DNA of 64,000 nt from JAPOUP01 sp965221405 (GTDB lineage: Bacteria > Pseudomonadota > Alphaproteobacteria > Rhodobacterales > Rhodobacteraceae), in the NCBI GenBank assembly GCA_965221405.1, contig CBDCSE010000002.1, positions 496,001 to 560,000 of the forward strand, given 5' to 3'. A model generated the notes under the pieces. That model saw only the letters and a program-made list of their open reading frames with translations. It had not been told where the DNA came from and ran no database searches. This document shows, in pieces, positions 43,279 to 51,810 of the stretch; within the stretch, counting starts at the first letter, position 1, and each line of letters begins with the position of its first letter. The position numbers and the translations under genes are program-made.

Positions 43279-44192
43279 GCATGATCTATGAAAGGGTAGC
43301 CCTGATCGGGCTGGGCCTTATAGCCGGTTCGATGGCGCACGCCATTCGCCGCGGCGGGTTGGCGGGAGAAATTGTCGGGACCTCACGATCCGTCGAGACA
43401 AGGGAAATCGCGAGGGACATCGGCTTTTGTGACCGGGTGGTGGATACGGCGGAGGACGCCGTAAAAAAGGCCGATCTAGTGGTGCTGGCGGTGCCCGTAG
43501 GAGCGATGGGTGATGTGGCGCGACGGATCGGTCCGAACCTGAGGCGGAGCGCTACGGTTACCGATGTGGGATCGGTGAAACGACATGTCATAGAGCGGGT
43601 CAAGCCGTTCATTCCGCAACATGTCCACTTCATTCCCGGCCATCCTTTGGCGGGAACAGAGCAGAGCGGTCCCCGCTCCGGTTTCGCCTCTCTGTTCGAG
43701 AACCGCTGGTGCCTGCTGATTCCAGATGAGGGCACCGACCCCGACGCGCTCCGTCGCCTGCGGTCTCTGTGGGAAGCTATGGGTGCCAGCGTAGATGAGA
43801 TGGAGGCAGACCACCATGATCTGGTTCTAGCCGTTACCAGCCATGCACCCCATCTGATCGCCTACACGATGGTCGGTGTCGCGGATGACCTAAAGCGCGT
43901 GACCGACACCGAAGTGGTCAACTATTCAGCGGCCGGGTTCCGGGACTTTACCCGAATCGCCGCCAGCGATCCTACCATGTGGCGTGATGTCTTCCTCGCG
44001 AACAGGAGCGCCACGCTGGAAGTACTTGGACGGTTCACCGAGGAACTGTTCGCCCTTCAGCGGGCCATACGAACTGGCGACGGCGATCGGTTATTCGACT
44101 ACTTCACGCGAACCCGCGCGATCAGGCGTGGGATTATTGAGGCGGGCCAGGATACCAAAGCACCGGATTTCGGGCGGATGGACGCCGGGTAA
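43275..44192 (+). CDS. tyrC: Prephenate/arogenate dehydrogenase
   Basis: A 305-residue NAD(P)-dependent TyrA-type dehydrogenase that oxidatively decarboxylates prephenate or arogenate toward tyrosine. N-terminal Rossmann motif ALIGLGLIAGSMAHAIR, then VVLAVPVGAMGDVARRIG, FIPGHPLAGTEQSGP (substrate His) and VTSHAPHLIAYTMV. The ATG at 43275 gives the Rossmann fold near the N-terminus; earlier codons lie in hisC. No ACT domain is present, so direct tyrosine feedback through ACT is not expected. Co-transcribed with hisC. Confidence 0.92.
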   Translation: MSMIYERVALIGLGLIAGSMAHAIRRGGLAGEIVGTSRSVETREIARDIGFCDRVVDTAEDAVKKADLVVLAVPVGAMGDVARRIGPNLRRSATVTDVGSVKRHVIERVKPFIPQHVHFIPGHPLAGTEQSGPRSGFASLFENRWCLLIPDEGTDPDALRRLRSLWEAMGASVDEMEADHHDLVLAVTSHAPHLIAYTMVGVADDLKRVTDTEVVNYSAAGFRDFTRIAASDPTMWRDVFLANRSATLEVLGRFTEELFALQRAIRTGDGDRLFDYFTRTRAIRRGIIEAGQDTKAPDFGRMDAG

Positions 44193-44274
44193 TCGCGGCA
44201 TGATCGAATTCGCCTCGCAGACGCCCGCGACGCCCGCGACACCATGGCCGATGATGCCGTCTGTCGTCGCCGAT

Positions 44275-45132
44275 TTAAGCCGCAGCCAGCAGGCCGGCCT
44301 CGACAGCCCTGTCCCTTATGAACGGAAGCCCCACTTCGATGACGTCCTCCGCCCGATCGGCTACAGGTCGCCATATCGCGAGGCCGGACGCGATCTCCGG
44401 TGCCAGATAGACAAAACTCTCCAGCGTCATGGCACCGTCGTAACCGACCGCTTTCAGATCCTCGAGCGCACGCTTCCAGTCGATGGCGCCCCGTCCAGGC
44501 ACACCGCGGTTTGACTCGGATAAATGAACGTAGCCGAGATGCTCGCCAGCGTCGGCGAAGCCCGCTGCCATGCCAGCTTCCTCGATGTTCATATGGTAAG
44601 TGTCCAGATGGATGAAGATGTTGTCGGCTCCGACGCGTTCAATGACTTCGGCGGTCTGGCGCGCGGTGTTCAGAAGATGGGTCTCGTAGCGATTGCAAGG
44701 CTCCAGACCCAGGCGCATGTTTAGGTTGTGCGCCTTTCGCGCGGCGCTCTCGACAAGTCGGCAGACAGCGTCGCGCTCCGCGTTGGTTGGAGGTGCCTTG
44801 GTCGTCTTGCCGATCGTGCCATACGTGACGCCCGAGAGTCGCTCCGCACCCGCTTTCCGCGCGATACCCATCACGAATTCAAGATAGTCCGCCGCTTCCT
44901 GCGTTCGGTGCAGAACGTCCAGATGTTCGGGCAGACCGAGGGAACAGACGATCTCCATCCCGTGCTTCTCGGCCAACGCACGGGTGCCATCGGAATCGTA
45001 GTTGGCTGGATCGAGCAGCGGAGTCTCGATCACCCCAACCCCATGCTCAACAAGGCCGGGCAGGAGGCACCGCGCCCCATTTGGATCCCACAGGGGCATG
45101 AATGCCAGGGAATGAACGCCAAGTACGGACAT
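44275..45132 (-). CDS. Sugar phosphate isomerase/epimerase, DTE-like TIM barrel
   Basis: A 285-residue AP-endonuclease-2 fold (xylose isomerase-like) protein of the D-tagatose/D-psicose 3-epimerase group. Expected metal ligands fall in GLEPCNRYETHLLNT, FIHLDTYHMNIEE, YVHLSESNRGVPGRG and MTLESFVY. It probably interconverts ketoses at C3. It is the last gene of a sugar ABC operon and starts eight bases after the ATPase stop, so its substrate is likely the imported sugar or a derivative. The exact sugar is not readable from sequence. Confidence 0.87.
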   Translation of the reverse strand: MSVLGVHSLAFMPLWDPNGARCLLPGLVEHGVGVIETPLLDPANYDSDGTRALAEKHGMEIVCSLGLPEHLDVLHRTQEAADYLEFVMGIARKAGAERLSGVTYGTIGKTTKAPPTNAERDAVCRLVESAARKAHNLNMRLGLEPCNRYETHLLNTARQTAEVIERVGADNIFIHLDTYHMNIEEAGMAAGFADAGEHLGYVHLSESNRGVPGRGAIDWKRALEDLKAVGYDGAMTLESFVYLAPEIASGLAIWRPVADRAEDVIEVGLPFIRDRAVEAGLLAAA

Positions 45133-45140
45133 TTCCGCTC

Positions 45141-45884
45141 CTATCCGTGGGCACCGACAATGTAGGAGACGACTTCGGACATGTCCGTGTCACTCCGACT
45201 GAGGTCTGCGATCACATCGCCCCTGCGAAGAACCACGATCCGTCCACACGCCTCAAAGACGTCGTTAAGTCGATGGCTGATGAGAATCGTCGCGATTCCG
45301 CCCTCTTTCATCTGTCCAATCAGTTTCAGAACACTCTCGACTTCACGCACGGCGAGCGCTGCGGTCGGTTCATCCATGATCACGAGCTTAGGCCTGAAAG
45401 TCAAGGCCCGGGCGATGGCTATGGTCTGTTGTTGCCCGCCAGAGAGCGTGCCGACGGGAATGTCTATTCCAGGAACATGAACGCCGAGTCGATCGAGCAT
45501 CCGCTGGGCCTCAGTGTCAATTCTGGATTTATCGACGAAGTAGGGAAGTATCCCGAAGAGGCGTTTTGTAGGCTCGCGGCCGAGAAAGATGTTATTGGCG
45601 ACGTCCTGCTGCGGTGCCAGCGCCAGATCCTGATAGATCATCTCTATGCCGAGGTCACGCCGCTCTCCCGGTTCGGATCCGGTGATGTCCCTGCCATCGA
45701 ATACCACTTTGCCCCGATCAATCGAATAGACGCCGGTGATCGACTTCATGAGCGTTGATTTCCCGGCACCGTTGTCGCCGACAAGACCGACAACCTCTCC
45801 GGGGGAGACCTTGAGATCCACGCCGTTCAGCACCTGCACAGCGCCGAAATTTTTCTCGATCCCGGACAGTTCAAGGATGCTCAA
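45141..45884 (-). CDS. Sugar ABC transporter ATPase, single domain (FrcA-like)
   Basis: A 247-residue ABC ATPase of the CUT2/ribose group but with one nucleotide domain instead of the fused pair of RbsA. Walker A VGDNGAGKSTLMK, signature TLSGGQQQTIAIARAL, Walker B KLVIMDEPTAAL, switch His in TILISHRLND. It would power the permease encoded upstream, acting as a homodimer. The start overlaps the permease stop (ATGA). Confidence 0.92.
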   Translation of the reverse strand: MSILELSGIEKNFGAVQVLNGVDLKVSPGEVVGLVGDNGAGKSTLMKSITGVYSIDRGKVVFDGRDITGSEPGERRDLGIEMIYQDLALAPQQDVANNIFLGREPTKRLFGILPYFVDKSRIDTEAQRMLDRLGVHVPGIDIPVGTLSGGQQQTIAIARALTFRPKLVIMDEPTAALAVREVESVLKLIGQMKEGGIATILISHRLNDVFEACGRIVVLRRGDVIADLSRSDTDMSEVVSYIVGAHG

Positions 45885-46852
45885 TGTACCTGTTTCCCCC
45901 TACCGCGGACCTGGTCAAGCCAGACGGCGGCGATGAGCACCGCTCCGATCGCCATCTGCTGGTAGTACGCTTGCACAGCCATGAGGTTCAGGCCGTTCTG
46001 CAGGACACCCATGATCAGGGCACCAATCATCGTTCCCAGAATTGAACCGCGACCGCCGAAAAGGTTCGTGCCGCCGATGATCGCGGCGGTGATGGCCAGA
46101 AGCTCGTAGTTCAGGCCAGCGGTCGGATCACCGGTGTTGACCCGCGCCGTGAAGATCAGCCCCGCGATACCTGCCATCAGTCCCGAGATCATATATAGCA
46201 ACATCCTCTGCCGACGGACATTGACGCCCGTGGCACGCGCCGCACTCTCGTTATCACCCAGAGCCAGCGTATGATGGCCGAATGGGGTATGCGCGAGAAC
46301 GTAATGCGAGACAAAAGCCACTGCGGCGAGAATGAACACCGGTGTCGGCACACCCCACGGGCGGGCCTGACCGAGGAACAGCACCTCGTCCGGAAGACCG
46401 TAGATGCCGCGCCCGCTGGAAATAATCAATGCCAGCCCTCGGGCGATTCCCAGCATGCCAAGCGTCACGATGAACGCGGGCACCCGGCCGTGCGTCACGA
46501 GGAATCCGTTCACCGCACCGGCCGCCGTTCCCGCCGCCAGAGCCCCGATGATCGCGAAATACCATGGCATTTCGAGTGTGACGACAAGCGCGGCGCCAGT
46601 GACCGAAGCCAGTCCCAGAACCGATCCAAGCGAGAGGTCGATTCCCGCGGCGCCGATCACGAAAGTCGCGCCGATGGCCAGAATCCCAAACGTCGCCGTG
46701 GCAAGGATTATGTTGAAGAAATTGTTGGCGGTCAGGAAGACCCGGGTGCCGCTTCCTGTCGTCGGGGAGAACAGGGCCATGATCACGATGAGGCCCGCGA
46801 GCACGGCAAGGGACTCGATCCGAATATGGGTGCGCTCAAGAAATTTCAGCAT
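45881..46852 (-). CDS. Sugar ABC transporter permease, RbsC-like
   Basis: A 323-residue multi-spanning permease of the branched BPD_transp_2/RbsC family. Hydrophobic segments are spread through the protein, with the conserved GAAGIDLSLGSVLGLASV near the third helix and GDNESAARATGVNVRRQRML in the cytoplasmic coupling loop, then GGTNLFGGRGSILGTMIGAL. It forms the membrane channel of a CUT2-type sugar importer with the ATPase at 45141 and the binding protein at 46904. Confidence 0.93.
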   Translation of the reverse strand: MLKFLERTHIRIESLAVLAGLIVIMALFSPTTGSGTRVFLTANNFFNIILATATFGILAIGATFVIGAAGIDLSLGSVLGLASVTGAALVVTLEMPWYFAIIGALAAGTAAGAVNGFLVTHGRVPAFIVTLGMLGIARGLALIISSGRGIYGLPDEVLFLGQARPWGVPTPVFILAAVAFVSHYVLAHTPFGHHTLALGDNESAARATGVNVRRQRMLLYMISGLMAGIAGLIFTARVNTGDPTAGLNYELLAITAAIIGGTNLFGGRGSILGTMIGALIMGVLQNGLNLMAVQAYYQQMAIGAVLIAAVWLDQVRGRGKQVH

Positions 46853-46903
46853 GGGAAAGTCCCGGGTGCCCGGGCAGGCTCGACGCCAGCCCGGGCGGTT
46901 GCG

Positions 46904-47863
46904 TCACTTCACGTATTCAAGCATCGGTTCGGTGCCGGAGTCGAGGACCTCCTTGGTGAGCACCAGAGTCGGTACGTAGATCCAGTCACCTTCCGGGGGC
47001 GTACCCTCCTTCAGCGCCTTCACCATCTCGACAGCCTGCTTGCCCACCAGATAGGGCAACTGCGCGACCGACGCGTTAAGACGGCCCGCCTTGATCGATT
47101 TTACCGCGTCGGAATTGCCGTCAACTCCGATCACCGTGACCTGTTCCTGTAGACCGGCGGCGTAAACCGTCTCCACCGCACCAAGCGCCATCCCGTCGTT
47201 TGCCGCGAAGACCGCAACGAGATCCGGATTCGAGGTCAGGATATCATTGGTTATGTTGGCTGCCTTGCCGCGGTCCCAGTCACCGGGAAGGGAGGCCACG
47301 ACCTCAAGACCCGGAGCCAGGGCCGCTAGCCTTTCGGCGAAGCCGCGCGCACGTTTCTGTCCAGTGACATTGCCTGAAAGTCCCTCGATGACAAGCACGG
47401 GACCGCTCGCGGCGGCCCCAAGTTGGCCGACCAGCCACTCGGCGCCCTGGGCACCAGCGGAAACGTTGTCGGATCCGATTGAAAACGCGATTTCAACACC
47501 AGCGTCAGCGGCGATCGCATGGTCGAGGTTACCATCAAGGTCAACGACCGGAATTCCCGCCTCATTGGCGCGTTTCAGACAAGGTAAAAGGATCGTGGAG
47601 TTAATCGCCGCAGTGATCATGGCATCGGGCTGGCGCTCCAACATTGTGTTGCAGACGTTCAGCTGAGGCTCCGCTGCCTGATCGCTCTCGACAGCCTGCA
47701 GGTAGTAATCGACGCCGACGGCTTGCGCACCCTCCCGCACGCCAAGTTCCATCGCGCCCCAGAATGGGTTCGACAGCGTCTTCATCAGAACGCCGTATGT
47801 CTCGGCCTGAACAGGGGCCGCAGCCAGACCGACAATCGCGGTCACGACGAGTTTCTTCAGCAT
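46904..47863 (-). CDS. Sugar ABC transporter periplasmic binding protein
   Basis: A 319-residue periplasmic-binding-protein-like (peripla_BP_4) protein. Signal peptide MLKKLVVTAIVGLAAAPVQA, then ETYGVLMKTLSNPFWGAMEL, DAMITAAINSTI, VVDLDGNLDH, FAANDGMALGAVETVYAAG and VTVIGVDGNSDAVKSIKAG. It captures a sugar, possibly a ketose or polyol, for the RbsC-like permease. The ATG at 47863 is fixed by the signal peptide and the AAGGAGAG site; the longer frame is not coding-like. It follows the LacI gene on the same strand. Confidence 0.92.
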   Translation of the reverse strand: MLKKLVVTAIVGLAAAPVQAETYGVLMKTLSNPFWGAMELGVREGAQAVGVDYYLQAVESDQAAEPQLNVCNTMLERQPDAMITAAINSTILLPCLKRANEAGIPVVDLDGNLDHAIAADAGVEIAFSIGSDNVSAGAQGAEWLVGQLGAAASGPVLVIEGLSGNVTGQKRARGFAERLAALAPGLEVVASLPGDWDRGKAANITNDILTSNPDLVAVFAANDGMALGAVETVYAAGLQEQVTVIGVDGNSDAVKSIKAGRLNASVAQLPYLVGKQAVEMVKALKEGTPPEGDWIYVPTLVLTKEVLDSGTEPMLEYVK

Positions 47864-47946
47864 TTTCACTCTCCTTGTTTGCTCTTTCGCGTGCCCTGTT
47901 ACAAGAGTGCCTACAACGGCACTCACCTGTTGCTGGCCTGACGTGG

Positions 47947-48996
47947 TCACGCTACCGTCCTGCCATATTCCGGTCTTTCCCCTGGCCTGAGTGCCGCCAC
48001 CATGGTGTCACGCGGCTTAAATCGACAGGCGACCCTGAACGTACCGGTGGGTTCGTTACCGCCGCGGATTTTCGTCACCAGCCGATTCCAGGCCATACTG
48101 GCGATTTCGTCGACCGGTTGGACGATCGCCGCGACGGGAGGATGGACATGGGACATCCACGCACTGTCATCAAATCCCACAAGAGCTATGTCGCGGCCTA
48201 CGGAAAGCCCCCGCTCGTGAAGCAGACCGAAGGCCGCCAGTGTTGCGGTGTTGAATAGGGTAAGAATCGCTGTCGGTTCAGGATTGTTATCGAGATGTCG
48301 GGCAATCGCGGAGCGGGCGCTCACCACTGTCCCTCCGGTCGGGACATAATCAACGGCCAGATCGGTTTCCGAACCGGCAGCGACGCTTCTGGCACCCCGT
48401 AGCCGTTCGGCGACGTTGCGTATGCAGTTGTCCAGGTAAGCGACCAGAATGCGTCGGTGCCCGAGCGTGATAAGCCGACGCATCGCGTCCGCCGTCGCCT
48501 CCGCGTTGTTCACGCCAATCTCGTCAAATCCGGCCTCGGCGAAAATCCGGTCGAGAACGACGAAAGGCGTTCCGCTCGCGCGAATGGTCACGCCGGCCTC
48601 GGACCCCACCGCCGGGATCAGAAAGACTCCCGCGACCCGCCAGCCGATCAGTTCGTCTATCTCACGGGCCTCGATCGCTGGCATCTCCCGACTGGAGGTG
48701 GTGACGATGCGGTAATCCGAGGCTTCGGCATGCAGTTCGAGCCGGACCACCAGTTCGGCGAAAAAGGGGTTCTCGAAATCGGGGATGACCAAGCCTACAA
48801 TCCGGCTATTGCTGCGCCGCAGATTCGAGGCCATGGAGTTTCGGCGGTAACCCAGTTCCCGCACCGCAGCCATCACGGCCAGTCCGATGGGATCCTCCCG
48901 GCTCCTGCGGCCATTCATCACGTTTGACACGCATCCTGGCGACACGCCAGCGTTTCGCGCGACATCGCGTATGGATGGTCTGCCAACCTCAGCCAT
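47947..48996 (-). CDS. LacI-family transcriptional regulator
   Basis: A 349-residue LacI/GalR repressor. The DNA-binding helix-turn-helix is PSIRDVARNAGVSPGCVSNV and the hinge NSMASNLRRSNSRIVGLVIP; the effector domain continues with DFENPFFAELV, LDRIFAEAG, ILTLFNTATLAAFGLL and IALVGFDDSAWMSHVHPPVA. The ATG at 48996 has GGAGGGAG; upstream frame sequence is leader. A LacI-type dyad lies 27 bp before the start, implying autoregulation and probably control of the sugar ABC operon downstream, with the imported sugar as inducer. Confidence 0.92.
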   Translation of the reverse strand: MAEVGRPSIRDVARNAGVSPGCVSNVMNGRRSREDPIGLAVMAAVRELGYRRNSMASNLRRSNSRIVGLVIPDFENPFFAELVVRLELHAEASDYRIVTTSSREMPAIEAREIDELIGWRVAGVFLIPAVGSEAGVTIRASGTPFVVLDRIFAEAGFDEIGVNNAEATADAMRRLITLGHRRILVAYLDNCIRNVAERLRGARSVAAGSETDLAVDYVPTGGTVVSARSAIARHLDNNPEPTAILTLFNTATLAAFGLLHERGLSVGRDIALVGFDDSAWMSHVHPPVAAIVQPVDEIASMAWNRLVTKIRGGNEPTGTFRVACRFKPRDTMVAALRPGERPEYGRTVA

Positions 48997-49022
48997 ATGC
49001 ACTCCCTCCGCCGGAAGTGTAT

Positions 49023-49036
49023 GAAAAACGTTTTTC
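49023..49036. promoter_or_regulatory. LacI-type operator
   Basis: A perfect 14-bp palindrome GAAAAACGTTTTTC with the central CG step favoured by LacI-family proteins, in the leader of the LacI gene. Confidence 0.6.
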
Positions 49037-49473
49037 GCTGTAAATCGCTTTCTCGGTCTATACACGAACCACCTCACCCGGGATCCGACTGACGGAACGA
49101 ATCGGCTGGCGTGAATGATTGCGGAAATGATCTTTTCCCGTCGCATACCATGACTTCGAGTAGGACGTTTCCGAGCCAGCCGGACGCGATCATCGATCGG
49201 GAAAGAAGGAGCGGCCCCGTCGCTCTGCGCCGGGAGACACCTCCGCCCCGAAAAATTCGCTGTATCGTCGCGGCAACGGAAAGGTCGCCACGATCCGTGC
49301 GTCATTACCGACTCCGCTTGCCCGAGGGTGTATTCCAGATTTTTGACAATCGGATCATCTGACCCGTTCGTACCGGCCGGAAGTCCCCGCTTTTCCAGCC
49401 AGACGGGGATTGTGAAGGGTACAGCACGGGCAGGCGTCAATAATCTGGGCTGCTCCCGCCCCGAAATTTGGAT
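49037..49473. other. Intergenic region without a recognisable gene
   Basis: Between the divergent LacI and XRE-cupin genes. It should contain the lacI promoter. No protein-like frame was found on either strand. Confidence 0.4.
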
Positions 49474-49502
49474 TTGACAGGTACGAATCGGGCCACTAGA
49501 AT
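49474..49502 (+). promoter_or_regulatory. Consensus-like sigma-70 promoter for the XRE-cupin operon
   Basis: TTGACA (49474-49479), a 17-bp spacer and TAGAAT (49497-49502). Transcription would be expected about seven bases later, at or next to the ATG at 49510, so the message may be leaderless or nearly so. Confidence 0.7.
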
Positions 49503-49509
49503 TTTACTT

Positions 49510-50169
49510 ATGCTAAAAAAACAGCCAAGGCTCCAACGGGAGGATACGGCTTTCCATCTTGGCGAACAGCTCAGGCTCCGCCGCAAGGAAGCGGAGCTCA
49601 CAATGCAGCACGTGGCTGAAAATGCTGGCCTTTCGATCGGGTTCATCTCGCAGGTCGAACGTGGATTGACGGCTCCATCGCTGTCCTCGCTGCGCTCCAT
49701 CGCGCGGGTGCTGCAGCGCCCGATCTCGGAGTTTCTCGAGCAGCCCGGTAGCGGCACCGGTACCACCCGTAAAGGCCGCCGCGTCAGCTATCGTATCGCG
49801 GACGGGTCGATTTCCTACGAGCGGCTGTCGGCGAACTTCCCCGGCAGCACGCTGCGTTCGGTCATCCTGCACGAGCCCCCCGGGCATCGAAGTGAGCCGA
49901 TCTGCCACGAAGGCGAGGAACTCTTCTACATACTGCAGGGCGAAATCACTGTCGAGATCGAAGGCGGGCGCAAGATCCTGCGGCAGGGGGACTCCACGCA
50001 TTTCGCATCCCGCAGAAAGCACGCCACCTGGAACCACACCGACCGTGTGGCCTCGATCCTCTGGAGCGGCACCATGGACGTCTTCGGCGAGGATACCAAC
50101 GAACACATCCAAAGAAACGATACACGAGGCGCGAGCGCCCATTCTGTCATAGAGGGAGACCGAGAATGA
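49510..50169 (+). CDS. XRE-family regulator with C-terminal cupin
   Basis: A 219-residue regulator. An N-terminal helix-turn-helix (LGEQLRLRRKEAELTMQHVA, then ENAGLSIGFISQVERGLTAP) is joined to a C-terminal cupin domain (HEPPGHRSEPICHEGEELFY, ILQGEITVEIEG, RQGDSTHFASRRKHATWNH) that would sense a small ligand. Members of this family control catabolic operons such as puuR-like genes. Its stop overlaps the start of the ABC binding protein (ATGA), so it is the first gene of the operon and may regulate its own transcript. No ribosome site is visible before ATG 49510, in keeping with a leaderless start. Confidence 0.9.
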   Translation: MLKKQPRLQREDTAFHLGEQLRLRRKEAELTMQHVAENAGLSIGFISQVERGLTAPSLSSLRSIARVLQRPISEFLEQPGSGTGTTRKGRRVSYRIADGSISYERLSANFPGSTLRSVILHEPPGHRSEPICHEGEELFYILQGEITVEIEGGRKILRQGDSTHFASRRKHATWNHTDRVASILWSGTMDVFGEDTNEHIQRNDTRGASAHSVIEGDRE

Positions 50170-51755
50170 AACTGTTGAAGACAACCCTGGCCATCGGCCT
50201 GTCGGCGGCGACCGGTCTGGTGGCACCCGCAATCGCCGGAGGCACTCTGCGCCTCGACGAGGTCGCGGTCGGCGAACTCGACCCGGCCAAGGCGTCGGAC
50301 TATGCCGACAGCATACTGATGTTCAACGTCTACGATACATTGGTTCTGCCCGTACAGGGAGGTCCGGGCCACGCGCCGCACCTGGCCGAGAGCTGGGAAA
50401 GCGATGGTAACTCATTCACCTTCACGCTGAGAGGCGACGCGAAATTCCAGAGCGGCAACCCGCTGACAGCCGACGACGTCGTCTTCTCGGTCGAAAGGAT
50501 GAAGGCGCTGGGCGCCGGCCTCTCCTATCTCTTCGGCGTGGTCGAGAGCACAGAGGCGATCGGCCCCTCGACGGTCCGTTTCAATCTCTCCTCATCCTAT
50601 GCCCCATTCGTGGCGTCATTGGTGCGGTTGCCTATCGTCGACAGGAAACTGGTCATGGAGAACCTCGGTGAGGGTGATGGCAGGATGAGGGACTGGGGGC
50701 AGGCTTTCCTGTCGGCGAACGGTGCAGGCACCGGAGCCTACAGGGTGGTCTCTCACAACCCGCAGGAAGAGACCGTAATGGAGAGGAACGAAGACTACTT
50801 CCTCGACATCGCAGAGACGGCTCCTGACATCGTGCGCCTACGCTACGGATTGGAGGCGGCGACAGTGCGAACGCTCATCGCCACGGGCGAGCACGACATC
50901 TCGTCCCAATGGCTGCCTCCCGAGGTGATGGGTGCGCTGGCCAAGGAAGGTGCGCAGCTATTCACCGAAAGCGGAACCGGGGCGTTCTATCTGAAGATGA
51001 ACACCACCAAACCACCGCTTGATGACATGAACTGCCGCCGTGCACTGAGCGCCGCCTTCGACTATCAGACCGCAATCCGCATGATCGCGATCACCGAAGA
51101 CGTCTCAGCGGGCAGCCCCTCGACAGGCGCGATTCCGGTCGGCATGTTCGGCGCCAACGACAGTTCCATGGTTCAGGCCCAGGATCTCGAAAGAGCCCGT
51201 GAATACCTCGCGGACTGCAACTATGATCCGGCGGCAATGGACATAGAGATCAGCTGGATTGCCGAAGTGCCGCTGGAGGAACGGTTCGCGCTGCTCTTCC
51301 AGTCGAACCTCGCCGATATAGGCGTGAAATCACACATCCGGAAGCTGCCCTGGGCGCTTTTCGCCGAACAGGTCAGCAAGCCGGAGAATACGCCGCATAT
51401 CAGCCAGCTTTTCGTCAATGCGGTGACGGGTGACCCCGACACGCTGCTGTATGGCATGTACCATTCCTCGACCCCGGGAACCTGGCAGTCGCCAGAGCAT
51501 CTCAACGATACGAGGGTGGACGAATATCTGGAGGCCGGACGCAACGCTTCCGCGCCCGAAGCGCGCCGGGAAGCCTATTCGATGCTGAACGCGCGCCTCA
51601 TGGAAATCGCTCCGACGATCTACGGCTATGACAGACAGTCAGTCTTCGCCGCCAGCGACCGGGTGAAGGCACCCGCCCTTTCGGATCCAGCCTACGCGTT
51701 TGGGCTCGACGGTATGGGCTTCAGTTTCCGCCTGATGGAAGTGGCCGACGACTGA
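50166..51755 (+). CDS. Peptide/nickel-type ABC substrate-binding protein
   Basis: A 529-residue SBP_bac_5 (DppA-like) protein. Signal peptide MKLLKTTLAIGLSAATGLVA, then SKANDS-type mature part: LAESWESDGNSFTFTLRGDA, FQSGNPLTADDVVFSVERMK (family signature) and a C-terminal lobe with RALSAAFDYQTAIRMI. It binds a peptide-like or amide ligand in the periplasm for the following permeases. The next genes and the hydantoinase pair suggest a cyclic amide, 5-oxoproline-like or N-acyl/carbamoyl amino acid as ligand. This is inference. Confidence 0.92.
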   Translation: MKLLKTTLAIGLSAATGLVAPAIAGGTLRLDEVAVGELDPAKASDYADSILMFNVYDTLVLPVQGGPGHAPHLAESWESDGNSFTFTLRGDAKFQSGNPLTADDVVFSVERMKALGAGLSYLFGVVESTEAIGPSTVRFNLSSSYAPFVASLVRLPIVDRKLVMENLGEGDGRMRDWGQAFLSANGAGTGAYRVVSHNPQEETVMERNEDYFLDIAETAPDIVRLRYGLEAATVRTLIATGEHDISSQWLPPEVMGALAKEGAQLFTESGTGAFYLKMNTTKPPLDDMNCRRALSAAFDYQTAIRMIAITEDVSAGSPSTGAIPVGMFGANDSSMVQAQDLERAREYLADCNYDPAAMDIEISWIAEVPLEERFALLFQSNLADIGVKSHIRKLPWALFAEQVSKPENTPHISQLFVNAVTGDPDTLLYGMYHSSTPGTWQSPEHLNDTRVDEYLEAGRNASAPEARREAYSMLNARLMEIAPTIYGYDRQSVFAASDRVKAPALSDPAYAFGLDGMGFSFRLMEVADD

Positions 51756-51761
51756 GTTCCC

Positions 51762-51787
51762 CCGCCGGGCTCCTTGGAGCCCGGCGG
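51762..51787 (+). promoter_or_regulatory. Strong hairpin between binding-protein and permease genes
   Basis: A 12-bp stem CCGCCGGGCTCC (51762-51773) with GGAGCCCGGCGG (51776-51787), starting six bases after the stop codon. It lacks a T run. Such stems often protect the binding-protein mRNA and lower downstream expression. Confidence 0.6.
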
Positions 51788-51810
51788 CGACACTACCGGA
51801 ATCCGCGGCC

